Assembly: GCA_021234155.1 (NCBI GenBank)
Contig: JAJEKV010000041.1
Location: 10,685,018-10,749,017 of the forward strand
From: Isoetes taiwanensis
Taxonomy: Eukaryota > Streptophyta > Lycopodiopsida > Isoetales > Isoetaceae
DNA length: 64,000 nt
Direction: 5' to 3'
In this document: one piece after another, positions 32,049 through 42,067 of the stretch
Numbering within the stretch: position 1 is the first letter of the stretch
Layout: each line of letters begins with the position of its first letter
Notes under the pieces: model-generated
The model's database searches: none
What the model saw: the letters and a program-made list of their open reading frames with translations, nothing else
Told to the model about the DNA's origin: nothing
Position numbers and translations under genes: made by a program

Positions 32049-34772
32049 TTACATTGTTTCTTTTACAATGTACCTACTGCCAATTCTCTGCCTTTTCTCC
32101 CTCCATGCCATTAGGCCAATGCTAGCAGCAGATCTTTTCCAAGCCTCTCCTTTTCTTTTCTTTGAGGCCTCAGCCAATGCCTTATGCAACTGAGGAGCAG
32201 CCCGTCTCGCCACATTCTCCTCATATTGAGAAATAACTCTTCTATAGATCCACTGTGCCATTTGTATAAGTGGATTTGACAAAGAATGTGATCCTCCACG
32301 CTGAGTTTTCCGGTTATACGCAACCTTGGCCTGCTTGTGGGACTTCTCCATACCTTGCATGTTCCAAATTGCCAGGCTCCCATACTTCTGAGCAAACCAA
32401 GGCCCATGAGCATATAAGATGTGGATGTAATGAGAAACATCTGTCTCACCCTAGGCTTGTATGCATGCATGTGTAAACTCCTTGACCACCAAGTAAAACC
32501 TGGCTATTTCATCCTCAGATAAATGTCGTCTGTAAAAGCGTGTTCATATTTGACAGTGCATTCCATGCAGCCACTTTCCTCACTGTACCATTCACGCCAT
32601 CTATCATATCCCTTTCAGCCTCAACTAATTTCTTCCCAAATTCATAGACACCACCCTTAGCATTCTCAGGCCTGTTCAGGAAATGTCTGGCTCTAACTCC
32701 ACCAATGGACACCTTGGCTGGGACTGAGGCAACTTTTCCACTGCCGGATTTCTTGTGGTCTTGTTCGAGTTTAACACATCCACCATGTAATCCTGCCCCA
32801 GACAAAACCTTTTCAACTCGCTCAATGCCTTCTTCCCTCTCTTTCTCGCACTCCGAGTGATGTATCATCTTTTCCACAATCCTGACAAGCGCGTGAAGAG
32901 TGCAAATGTGCACTCTTTCTAGTGGTATTGGGAGTATTGGATCAAATGTGTCATCCTTCAAGTGATGATCAGGAGGCATGTCCTGATCACATTCAAGGGT
33001 GCTCTTGGACCCTTTTTTCTTCTTCTCCTTCAATGTGTAGCAGCAATAAATACAATTCCTTGTCTTGGCACCTGAAGATGTTAGTTATACATGGCCTTTT
33101 CTGTCTTCAAGTCACATGCCAAATGGAAGTTAACAATAAAAGAACCATGGCCTGCAACACATAGCTTCTCAACATTGCCATACATACCTAACAGCCTTGG
33201 GATTTCTGTCTGATCAAAAACCCACTTCAGAACATTGTAGTTCTCTTTTTGTACCTGGAACATGTACAACCACCAATTATGGTCTTCGGATTGCACAGAA
33301 AACCAATCTGGATTTCTCTTTTTCTGCTTCTTCACTCTTTCCTCATCATAACTGCTTATCATAGCCCTGTTCATCAGAGTTATGGATACTCTCTCATACT
33401 TGACTCCGTGTGACATCTCCATCTCATCCAGCTTCAAGCAAATTTCGAGTTGCCCATTCACCTCTGCTTCCTGTATATTGTATAAACAACCATGAAGTTT
33501 AAAACCTTATCCAATTCAAACCACACATTATTTCTAGCATGCAATCCAAGAATGTCTCTGTCAGTACTTTTTGAGCCCTTTTTGGAATCCTTTTTAGCTT
33601 TTTTCGAACCCTTCTTACAACCCTTGACTGTAACAGTATCTGCAACAACAAAACCACATTCCAGAGAATGCATGCTTCCTAAAATTTCATTAACTGAGTT
33701 GTTCTTTCTGTTTTTTATTAGCTCTAACAAACCTCCTGAACTTTTGATGCATCAATCTTAGAGTATATCTCACCAACTACATGTTCAAGCACTCTTTTCC
33801 TCAAGCCAATGTTTGTAAGGTCATTAAGCAAGGAAATTAACTCATCATTGTTGGCAATTGTTTTCACAATCTGCCCTACATTTTCCCTGACTTCTTTCTT
33901 TGCATTGTGTGGCCTCTTTGTGTTCAACAAATGCTTGAGGGCATAAACTCTTCTCTTGGTAGCACCACACTTCATTGCCAAGTTCTCAATTGGCTTTTTG
34001 TTGTTCCTCCTTTCTCGCCATCCAAGAGAAGTCTTCTTCATCCGAGCCAATCTCTTTTCAACACATACAAGTTTTCTCTTCAAATCATTGGCACGATTAC
34101 GCTCGGCCACACATTCTCGTAGTGTCAATTTGAGCACACAATCCACAATTTTCTTGTCACCTTCAAGCTGCAATACATCATTCCTTAATTTTTTTATTGT
34201 CTTCTCCTTCTCTTTCAGAACACTTGCCAAATTATCTCTTTCCTCATTTCGTGCATGCATGCACCCTAGTAATCTATGAATTTTAGCTACCAATTGGCCA
34301 CTATACTGCATCATGTCTGTGCAGTATCCAAGCAAACCTGATTTACCTTCACAAGCATACTTCACTAAGCTGGCAACAGAATTAAAATAGGTTTTTTTGG
34401 GTTAATCTCTCCTCTTGCCCAAATATTTGCATGTTTTGCTCCAGAATTGCGCAATGCATTCTCATCTTCGACATCTCCTGAAATTATCCTACGCTTGTTT
34501 GTGGTTTGAGCATACTCTGCTGATGGATTGTGATCTGGGCCATAACAGTGGAAGCAAGAGTGAAAAGTGGAAGGAAGACTGCATGGGCCATGGCTCCTTT
34601 TGGATTTTGAACAGGGCGCTAAGTTTGAATTTTGAATTCAAAATTCAAAAGTGAAAATATCAAGACAGATCGGATGGAAGAGGAAGTTACCTGATGGATC
34701 AGATGCATGTGCCCGGCCAGATTTTGATACCAAGGGCAGCTGCACTGGGAGTTCTTTGGGGTCGTCAGCCAT
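32049..34772 (-). pseudogene. Decayed multi-exon gene of an uncharacterised, transposase-like family
   Basis: Exon 1 (34772-34691) starts MADDPKELPVQLPLVSK and ends CAG|GTAACT. Exon 2 starts at 34364 and keeps the frame. It holds a basic coiled coil (KEKEKTIKKLRNDVLQLE) down to about 33760. Then come a Lys-rich exon, then 33461-33084 (GHGSFIVNFHLACDLKTEK), then 33060-32515 with TRNCIYCCYTLKEKKKK (a C-x2-C pair), IPLERVHICTLHALVRIVEK and VRKVAAWNALSNM. The end, 32530-32049, has YIHILYAHGPWF and NMQGMEKSHKQAKVAYNR. The order resembles large uncharacterised transposon-like families of invertebrates and other eukaryotes (LHxxxRIxEK, then YxHxxxxH, then QGxEKxN); that is recollection, not a search. 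TAA at 33081, a frame change near 32535 and TAG at 32451-32453 break it. Confidence 0.55.
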
Positions 34773-35039
34773 AAACTCTTGTTTTGCAAACAAATTTTGA
34801 TGCATATCCGAAACTCTTAATGCACAGAACTACTCTACTCTAGTTCTCGAGAGCATCAGATCTGCCAAGGAGCTCACACGAAGGTCATCATCCACGTTGC
34901 AGCAGGGGAGCAAAAGAAGGAAGAAAATATTTGAAATGGGGTGGGAAAGATATCAAAGATTTGCCCTCTTAATGCCAGGAATTGATCGCTGCCCTTATAT
35001 TATATTTTTGCAAAAAATACAAAGAAAATAATTTATAAT

Positions 35040-35523
35040 TGCTTAGGAGGTCTTCTGGAGATCCCATACTTTCTCTAATGGGTCCCGCCCAACTTGATGC
35101 CAGTTTCTTACAATTGCCAATCTTGAGCTTAGCCTGCTTGACTTTAATCTTTAACCATACAGATTCACCAACTTGAAACTCGGGTACTGTGGAATGCTTA
35201 TTTGCAACACTCTTTGTCTACTTCTGGCTGCCAACAAATACCCACAGACTTCCTCGACCAAGGCTTGCATATCCGTAAGCAATTGTTGGGAGATTTCCAC
35301 CTTGGAAACTGGGTTATGCCACGTGTCTGGCGTAAGGCATTGGTACCCATAATTGATCATAAATGGGGACATTCTGAAAGACTCCTGCTTGGTATTGTTA
35401 TAGGCAAACTGTACCAAGTGGATATAGTCTGCCCATTGTGACTACTTGTTCCAGACATAATTATGTAGCATGTCCTCAATGATTCGATTGTTGCGCTGTG
35501 TCTGGCCATCTGTTTGAGGCTGG
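35040..35523 (-). pseudogene. Older Ty3/gypsy integrase, left part (host of nested insertion)
   Basis: On the minus strand it reads PQTDGQTQRNNRIIEDML, then DYIHLVQFAYNN and SPFMINYGYQ, the conserved end of a gypsy integrase core. A TAG stands in place of a codon before SQWADY. It is interrupted at 35523 by the younger element and resumes at 41883, where the minus strand ends in AMSTAYQ. Joined across the target site, the two parts give an uninterrupted integrase motif. Confidence 0.8.
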
Positions 35524-36177
35524 TGATACAATAAAAGAAACTCAACAATACAGATTGACTGAAACTCAAACAAAATAACACTCCAATCTTTAGGAGAAAT
35601 TGATCCACCCAACCGGGCTCAGGTTTCCTAACAAGAAATCGGTATCTCACTAGGACTTCAACTACACCGGAATTCATAGATTGTTTGGCAAGCTAAGCTA
35701 TATCTGAAAGTAGTAAGAGGCGTAAAGCTTTCTAATAGATTCAAACACAGAGACTACCATCAATCAGAAGAACAATAGTATTTATAAGGAGAAATCATCC
35801 CTTTTTCGGAATCTTCTTAATAGCCAGCAAATAGTGGTTAAAAAGGTGAATAAGTAAAAATAATTGGGATTCGGCTATGATTAGCTTGAATCCGGCCCTG
35901 TTTACCAGCGTGGATCGTTCTTTTCGGCTAGATCCGAAAACTTCATTCAACTGTTACGGATTCGGCTATCAAGACCCGTTATCAGCCAGGGGTTTTATAT
36001 GTTTTTAAAAACCTATGGTTCATGTCTTCTAAATAAATCTTTTAAATAGGACTTCATTGAATACTCCTTAACACGGCATGGCAAATTTTCTAGCGACCAT
36101 CTACTAGCTTTTAAATCACTATTTCCAAATGCGTTGAACCTGAACCGCTCCCCCAAGCCAGCGGTTAAGCCGTAACA
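35524..36177 (-). repeat. Left LTR (654 bp) of the inverted chromovirus
   Basis: It begins TGATACAATAAAAG and ends GCCGTAACA on the plus strand. It matches 41223-41882 nearly base for base, including AAACTCAACAATACAG and GATCCACCCAA. By polypurine tract position, this is the 3' LTR of the minus-strand half. Confidence 0.9.
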
Positions 36178-36196
36178 ATCCTTCCCTTCCCGAGAT
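36178..36196 (-). other. Polypurine tract of the inverted chromovirus
   Basis: On the minus strand it reads TCGGGAAGGGAAGGATT and is followed directly by TGTTACGG, the start of the LTR. This purine run at the expected place shows the left half has normal element structure. Confidence 0.7.
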
Positions 36197-36502
36197 TAAA
36201 GGTCCACGTTATTCTCGAGGAAAGAAATGGTTCATCCTAATTCTGTCAAGGATGTTTAGCTCTATAGCCTCAGTTCATTTAGAGGTTATAGACTTTTTCA
36301 TTTCAGTTCAGTTAGAAATGGCCTCAAGTCAGTTAGAGGGCTTTCATGCCTTTCCAGTTAGAGATGGCCTCAAGTCAGTTAGAGGACTTAATATCTTTAC
36401 GATATGCATACCAATATTTAGATATTTTATAGATAAAGCAATTGCAATTTTCAATAGTATGGAATTCCAAATATAAAGTTTGAAGGTCTCTGAACTTGCC
36501 CA

Positions 36503-37005
36503 TTATTCTTGCAAAGTTCTTTCATATTCTTCTACCAAGGAGCTGTATTCTTTTAATTGAATCTTAGAATACCATACCGCATCGGTGGACGGATGAAATT
36601 TAAATTTCACAAGATATCTTCGATAGGAGGAACTCCTAATCTCCTTATCTTGTTGTGTGAGTATTTTCTCCGGTTCCAGCACCTCTTCATCACCCTTGAT
36701 ATTGGGAGGTTCTGATTGCTCCATTTTCTGCAAAATCTCAGGAGAAATTTCACTTCCCTTATAAGGTTTCAGTATTCCCGCGTTAAAAACTGGATGCAAG
36801 TTAGTCCATTTCCCATATAAATGTAAACAATAGGCATTCTCACCGACTTTTCGTCAACTTGGAATGGACCATAATACCTAGGTGCCAGTTTTACATACCG
36901 GTTACCCATTTTTCGTAGACGCTTCTTGGGACGATGAATCCAAACCCATTGATCTTTTTTGTAAACAACCTTCTTTCGCTTCTTTGCAAGTTTAGAAGTC
37001 ATCAA
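36503..37005 (-). pseudogene. Integrase C-terminal domain and chromodomain, left half
   Basis: 37005-36769 reads KKDQWVWIHRPKKRLRKMG and APRYYGPFQV, the GPY/F module. 36799-36503 starts HPVFNAGILKPYK and has a chromodomain-like end with RRYLVKFKFHPSTDAVW. The two frames overlap by about 30 bases, and one indel is needed to join them. Confidence 0.75.
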
Positions 37006-37032
37006 TTCCTGGCTTTTTTTGGATTCGTGATT

Positions 37033-37386
37033 TTACCTCCCGTAAGATATCTGCAAAATCTGTAGCGGCTTCATCGGAAGCAGGCACTTCTTCCCCTTGG
37101 AGTATCTGTATACTACTCCAAAAGGAGTTCTTTGGGTAACTGAATGCACGGTGTTATTATAGGCAAACTCTAAAAGATAAAGATATTCTTCCCATTGGCT
37201 TTGCCTTTCTGCGACATAAGCTCTCAGCATATCTTCAATAACTCGGTTCAAAACTTCAGTCTGGCCATCCATCTGGCGATGATAAGCTGTAGAAAACTTT
37301 AAAGTCGTGCCTAAGTTTTTCATAAGTCCGGCCCAAAATTTGCTACAGAATAGGGGATCCCTATCCGTTATGATTGCATCTGGCAT
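37033..37386 (-). pseudogene. Integrase core domain, left half
   Basis: It has MPDAIITDRDPLFCSKFW with the second catalytic Asp, then FSTAYHRQMDGQTEVLNR with the catalytic Glu. The usual HPQTDGQTE is altered to HRQMDGQTE. It continues with QWEEYLYLLEFAYNN. The first catalytic Asp lies upstream (about 37400-37560), where the frame is broken. Confidence 0.8.
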
Positions 37387-37561
37387 TCCATGGATCTTAA
37401 ATATCTCCTTTAAGAAAATCTCCTGCTTGCGGCACAGTCATGCTGGATTTACAGGGAATAAAATGAACCTGTTTAGACAACCTGTCTACCACTGTCCAAA
37501 TTTGATCATTCTTGTGAATGGTCTTTGGTAACCCTTGAATAAAATCTATGGTAATATGCTT

Positions 37562-38286
37562 CTATGGTTTTTCTGGAATAGGCAAAGGTTGTACTAATCC
37601 GGCAGGCTTACCGGTAGAAGCTTTTATTTGTTGGCAAACAAGGCATGCTTCGACATACTTTCTTACATCTCTTTCAAGTTTTGGCCAAAAAAAACGTCGT
37701 TTAACAGTTGCCAAAGTAGCTTGAATTCCTCTATGTCCGGAGTATGGAGGTTCATGACATTCCTGTATCACTTTCAATCTATATGCTCGTGTAACACAAG
37801 TACGATTTCGGTAGAATAAGAACCCATTATGGATTGTACTCTGTCAAAGGATCTCTTCCATCCTTTTGCACTTGCGCATACGGAGCGGCAAAGGAGGGGT
37901 CATTCACATATTCCTCTTTCATTGGTTCCAGATCAACAATTTCTGTTATGGATATCGCTTGAATATTTACTCGACTTAGTGCATCTGCAACCTGGTTCTC
38001 CTTCCCAGGCTTATATTCAAGCTGCATTCCTTCAAAGTCCTTTATAGTGTCAATGAGCTTTAACTGCCGCGCATTGATAATATCCTATGTTTCTATATAC
38101 TAAGGCAATCAATTCCTTTTCATAGGTACTATATTTTTGCTCCAAGGGTTTGAGCATTCGGCTGACATAGGCTAATGGATGTCCATCTTGCATAAGTACT
38201 GCACCAATAGCATTTCCACTGGCATCGGAACAGACTGTAAAAGGCTTATTCCAGTCAGCCACCACCATTACCCAGAGATCCCCCAC
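37562..38286 (-). pseudogene. RNase H end, connection and integrase zinc finger, left half
   Basis: 38286-38050 has NKPFTVCSDASGNAIGAVLM and YVSRMLKPLEQKYSTYEKE (RNase H), followed by an internal deletion. 38027-37827 has GKENQVADALSR. 37777-37562 is the HHCC zinc finger with HEPPYSGHRGIQATL and VRKYVEACLVCQQIK. This block is the minus-strand arm of the inverted repeat. The plus-strand arm at 40606-41218 lacks different bases, so both arms carry private indels. Confidence 0.8.
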
Positions 38287-39216
38287 CTGCTAATCCACCA
38301 CCACCTGAAAATCTGCCACCAGTTAATGCCAATCCAGATCCCCTGATGGCTACAGAAACTGACACTCAAACTAAAAAGGACAAGGCTCCTAAATGGTTGG
38401 AAAAAAGTAGATCTGCCATACTTCACTGGCGGAGTAGCTGTTAAACCAATGCAGGTAATAAGTTTTTTGGAGATTTGGGAAAAGTTCTTCGAGAGAGTTA
38501 ACGCGACTGAACAAGAGAAACTGCAAGCCATGGACTCCTATCTGGATGAACAACCTCGAGTTTGGTGGCAAGGCCGCAGATTGATGCAGCCTGAGGTTAA
38601 TTCATGGACAGCTTTTCGTAGTGCATTCGAAGCACATTACTTGCCTGCAAACTATTACAGGATATTGCAAAAAGAGTGGGATCTTGTTAAACATGATGAT
38701 GGGGAAACGATGTCCGATTATTACATGAAATTCAACCATTTGGGTTCACAAGTTAGAAACTTGGGTGAAAATGAACTTCTAAGAAAGTTTGTGAATGGGT
38801 TAAGAGAGGAAATATTTGCAGAGCTAGATCTTATTGAACCAGTCAATATGGAAGATGCAATTAAGAAAGCAGGAGCTGCAGAACGGAAATTAAATCCCAA
38901 GACCCGTAAATTAGTTATTTGGGAAGGAATGCCTTCTCGTGAACAGAAAAGACCGAAGCGAGAAAAATTTGAAAATAGAAGAGACAAGAAAAATAAAAGA
39001 GGCCCTGATGAGCGTAAGTCTAGGTTCAATGGGAAACGCTCTAATAATGGACAGAAGGCCAAAGAGGAACAGAGTAAAGGGCCAAAGACTGGATGTTATA
39101 ATTGTGGAGGTCCGCATTACCAATCTAACTGCCCAAAGAATACAGCTTCAGCAGATAAAAATATAAAGAAGGTACAGTTCAAAGAGTCGCCGCCTAAGGA
39201 AAGGCAGGTTGCCTAA
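38257..39216 (+). pseudogene. Gag with CCHC zinc knuckle, right half
   Basis: Coding begins abruptly at the junction, in a proline-rich gag N-terminus (38265-38440, ends in a frame break near 38440). It then runs open from 38449 to 39216. Seen: RVWWQGRRLM, FNHLGSQVRNLGENELLRKF (capsid), then a basic region and CYNCGGPHYQSNC, a CCHC knuckle that binds RNA. The original start codon and 5' leader are absent. Confidence 0.8.
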
Positions 39217-39332
39217 ATGCACCATGTAGAAGACAGACCAGAAACTTCCAGGGAAGGGGAAGAAACGAATAAAAGAAACTTGCATCTATTGAGCAAGAAA
39301 AAGGGAGACTGCAAATTGCATACCTAAGGAAT

Positions 39333-39686
39333 TTGTCGGGAGCCGATGCAGGATCTCCAGAAGCATGGTTGTCTAAAATGAAAGGTTCAATAAAAGGTCA
39401 GGATGTGACTGTTTTACTTGACGATGGTTCAAGTCATAATTTTATTTCGCAGGACTTGGTGAATATGTTAGGACTACCTATTTGTGATTTGCAAACAAAA
39501 ATCACAGTTGTGCAAGGTTTAAAGGGTCCCAGGAATCAGTGCGACAAATACGTTATCCAAATAGGGCAGTATTCAGAAGAAAGAGTAACTCAGATCCACC
39601 GCCACAGGTGCATCCTGAATTGTACAGTTTTCTCAGACAATTTGATGATCTCTTCAAAGATGAGAAAACTCTAGATTTACCTCCTC
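39333..39686 (+). pseudogene. Retroelement aspartic protease, right half
   Basis: It contains LLDDGSSHNFIS, the protease active-site loop. The usual D-S/T-G is D-D-G here, which should abolish activity. It then has LVNMLGLPI. The frame is lost after KITVVQGLKG, with a switch near 39540 into the frame that continues to the RT. Confidence 0.75.
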
Positions 39687-40605
39687 ATCGTCCCGAAGAT
39701 CATGCAACACAGTTGCAAGAAAACGCCAAACCTCCAAACAGGGCACCTTATCGAGTCAGTTATTTCGAAAAATTAGAGCTTGAAAGACAGATAACAGAAA
39801 TGTTAGACCGTTAGTTAATACGGCCGAGCTGTTCAGCTTTTGGCGCACCAGTCATTCTAATCAAAAAGAAAGATAAGGGATTTCGAATGTGCGTGGATTA
39901 TAGAGCTCTCAACAAGCTGACTATTAAGGACAAATTTCCAGTACCCAGAGTTGATGATTTATTTGATGAATTACGAGGTGCTTGCATCTTTAATAAAATA
40001 GATTTGAAATCAGGATATCACCAAATCCGTATTAAGGAAGAGACATTGGTAAGACAACGTTCAGAACAACTTTTGGTCATTATGAGTTTCATGTAATGCC
40101 TTTTGGAGTGACCAATGCTCCGGGAACATTCTGCCGTCTCATGGGGAGAGTTCTAGCACCAGTTCTAGGGAAAAGTGTTGTAGTCTTCTTTGACGATATA
40201 CTTATATATAGTAGAACTATTGAGGAGCACAAACAACACCTTCAACAAGTTTTTGACCTTCTGAGGCAGAATAAGTTGTTTGTTAATGAGTCCAAAAGCA
40301 GGTTCTTTATGCAGGACGTTGGATACTTGGGCCATATTATATCCAAAGAAGGCATATGGATGGACCCCGAAAAGATTAGGGTTATCATTGATTGGTCTTG
40401 CTCTGAAAACCTCAAGGATTTACGATCTTTTGTGCAGTTATGCAGTTATTATCGAAGATTTTTGAAGGATTTTGCAAAAATAACCCTTCCTCTTAGTAGG
40501 TTTTTAAAGAAAGATACACCCTTTGTCTGGAATCCGGAAGCCGAGGAAGCTTTCCGAATTCTGAAAGAAAACATGGCAACTGAACCGATATTAGTGCTGC
40601 CTCAC
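39687..40605 (+). pseudogene. Reverse transcriptase, right half
   Basis: It has MCVDYRALNKLTIKDKFPVP and FNKIDLKSGYHQIRI (catalytic Asp), a stop and frame change near 39810 and 40070, then MPFGVTNAPGTF and VVFFDDILIYS, the catalytic box (FFDD for the usual FIDD/YIDD). LGHIISKEGI and LRSFVQLCSYYRRF follow. Several breaks make it non-functional. Confidence 0.85.
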
Positions 40606-41222
40606 TGGAATAAGCCTTTTACAGTCTGTTCCGATGTCAGTGGAAATGCTATTGGTGCAGTACTTATGCAAGATGGACATCCATTAGCCTATGTCAGCCG
40701 AATGCTCAAACTCTTGGAGCAAAAATATAGTACCTATGAATGCCTTAGTTCATGCACTCAAGAGTGGAGACATTATCTTATGGGATCCAAGTTTGTGGCT
40801 CGTTTTGATCAGCAAAGTTTGAAACATATACAAGCACAGGATATTATCAATGCGCGGCAGTTAAAGCTCGTTGACACTATAAAGGACTTTGAAGGAATGC
40901 ACCTTAAATATAAGTCTGGGAAGGAGAACTAGGTTGCAGATGCACTAAGTCGAGTAAATATTCAAGCGATATCCATAACAGAAATTGTTGATCTGGAACC
41001 AATGAAAGAGGAATATGTGAACGACCCCTCCTTTGCCGCTCTGTATGCACAAGTGCAAAAGGATGGAAGAGATCCTTTGACAGAGTATAAAATCCATAAT
41101 GGGTTCTTATTCTACCGAAATCGTACTTGTGTTGCAGGAGCATATAGATTGAAAGTGATACAGGAATGTCATGAACCTCCATACTCTGGACATAGAGGAA
41201 TTCAAGCTACTTTGGCAAAAAT
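40606..41222 (+). pseudogene. RNase H, connection and integrase start, right half
   Basis: It has NKPFTVCSDVSGNAIGAVLM, an 11-nt loss after KYSTYE, then LVDTIKDFEGM, a TAG in the GKEN-VADALSR motif, and HEPPYSGHRGIQATLAK. Coding stops here because the right LTR begins at 41223. It is the plus-strand arm of the internal inverted repeat. Confidence 0.85.
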
Positions 41223-41882
41223 TGATACAATAAAAGAAACTCAACAATACAGATTGACTGAAACTCAAACAAAATAACACTCCAATCTTTAGGAGAAATT
41301 GATCCACCCAATCGGGCTTAGGTTTCCCAGCAAGAAATTGCTATCTCACTAGCACTTCAACTACACCAGAATTCTTAGATTGTTTGGCAAACTAAGCTAT
41401 ATCTGAAAGTAGTAAGAGGCGTAAAGCTTTCTAATAGATTCAGGCACAGACTACCATCAATCAGAAGAACAATAGTATTTATAAGGAGAAATCATCCCTT
41501 TTCTGGAATCTTCTTAATAGCCAGCAAATAGTGGTTAAAAAGGTGAATAAGTAAAAATAATTGGGATTCGGTTATGATTAGCTTGAATCCGGCCCTGTTT
41601 ACCAGTCGTGGATCGTTCTTTTTGGCCAGATCTGAAAACTTCGTTCAACTGTTACGGATTCGGCTATAAACAATCGCGACCCGTTATCAGTCAGGGGTTT
41701 TATACGTTTTTAAAAACCTATGGTTCATGTCTTCTAAATAAATCTTTTAAATAGGACTTCATTGAATACTCCTTAACAAGGCATGGCAAATTCTCTAGCG
41801 ACCATCTACTAGCTTTTAAATCACTATTTCCAAATGCATTGAACCTGAACCGCTCCCCCAAGCCGGCGGTTAAGCCGTAACA
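41223..41882 (-). repeat. Right LTR (660 bp) of the inverted chromovirus
   Basis: It is in the same orientation as the left LTR, with TG...CA ends, followed by the GCTGG target duplication. A normal element would show a primer binding site and gag on the minus strand to its left. Instead a plus-strand integrase sequence abuts it through the short string GGCAAAAAT. Confidence 0.9.
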
Positions 41883-42067
41883 GCTGGTATGCCGTACTCA
41901 TGGCAAGCTTGATTTGTATAGTGCTAAAAATCCTTCTAGAAGGCATTGACGGACTTAGGATCACGATCCAAAGTGATGGTTCATGGTATACCATGAAGGC
42001 AGAAAATCTCTTTGGAGAATAATAGTGTCGTATCCAAGGCGATATCAATTGTGCAACAGGGCAAGAA
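41883..42067 (-). pseudogene. Older Ty3/gypsy integrase, right part
   Basis: On the minus strand, degraded codons still show a gypsy integrase core. FSAFMVYHEPSLWIVI corresponds to the HGLPxxIVSDRD region, and KLAMSTAYQ is the start of the STAYxPQTDGQ motif. The motif is completed at 35523, on the other side of the nested element. The remaining 5' part is replaced by LINE-A3. Confidence 0.7.

Larger units (their letters stand above)
35524..41882 (-). mobile_element. Ty3/gypsy chromovirus with internally inverted structure
   Basis: Two direct LTRs (35524-36177 and 41223-41882) bound a 5.0-kb interior. The element is flanked by GCTGG on both sides (35519-35523 and 41883-41887), a perfect 5-bp target duplication. 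From the left LTR the interior reads on the minus strand: polypurine tract, chromodomain, integrase, RNase H, to about 38256. From there to 41218 it reads on the plus strand: gag, protease, RT, RNase H, integrase zinc finger, ending directly at the right LTR. RNase H to integrase N-terminus is thus present twice, in inverted orientation (37709-38250 and 40606-41218). No primer binding site is found next to the right LTR. Confidence 0.85.

Noticed and set aside
33065-33092. A 19-base intron (GTATAACTAACATCTTCAG) with donor, branch-point-like and acceptor motifs in the 32-34.8 kb gene
   Set aside because: Plant introns are not that short, and removing it leaves the wrong frame for the following TRNCIYC block. 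A stop plus frameshift in a decayed gene is simpler.
33471-33505. A 35-base intron between GAATTGGATAAG and GAAGCAGAGG in the same gene
   Set aside because: Phase fits, but the length is below the usual minimum. A 100-bp intron using a donor near 33570 also fits.
36178-41222. Two independent gypsy insertions meeting head to head
   Set aside because: Only two LTRs are present, in direct orientation, with one matching 5-bp duplication; there are no LTRs or duplications at the internal junction.
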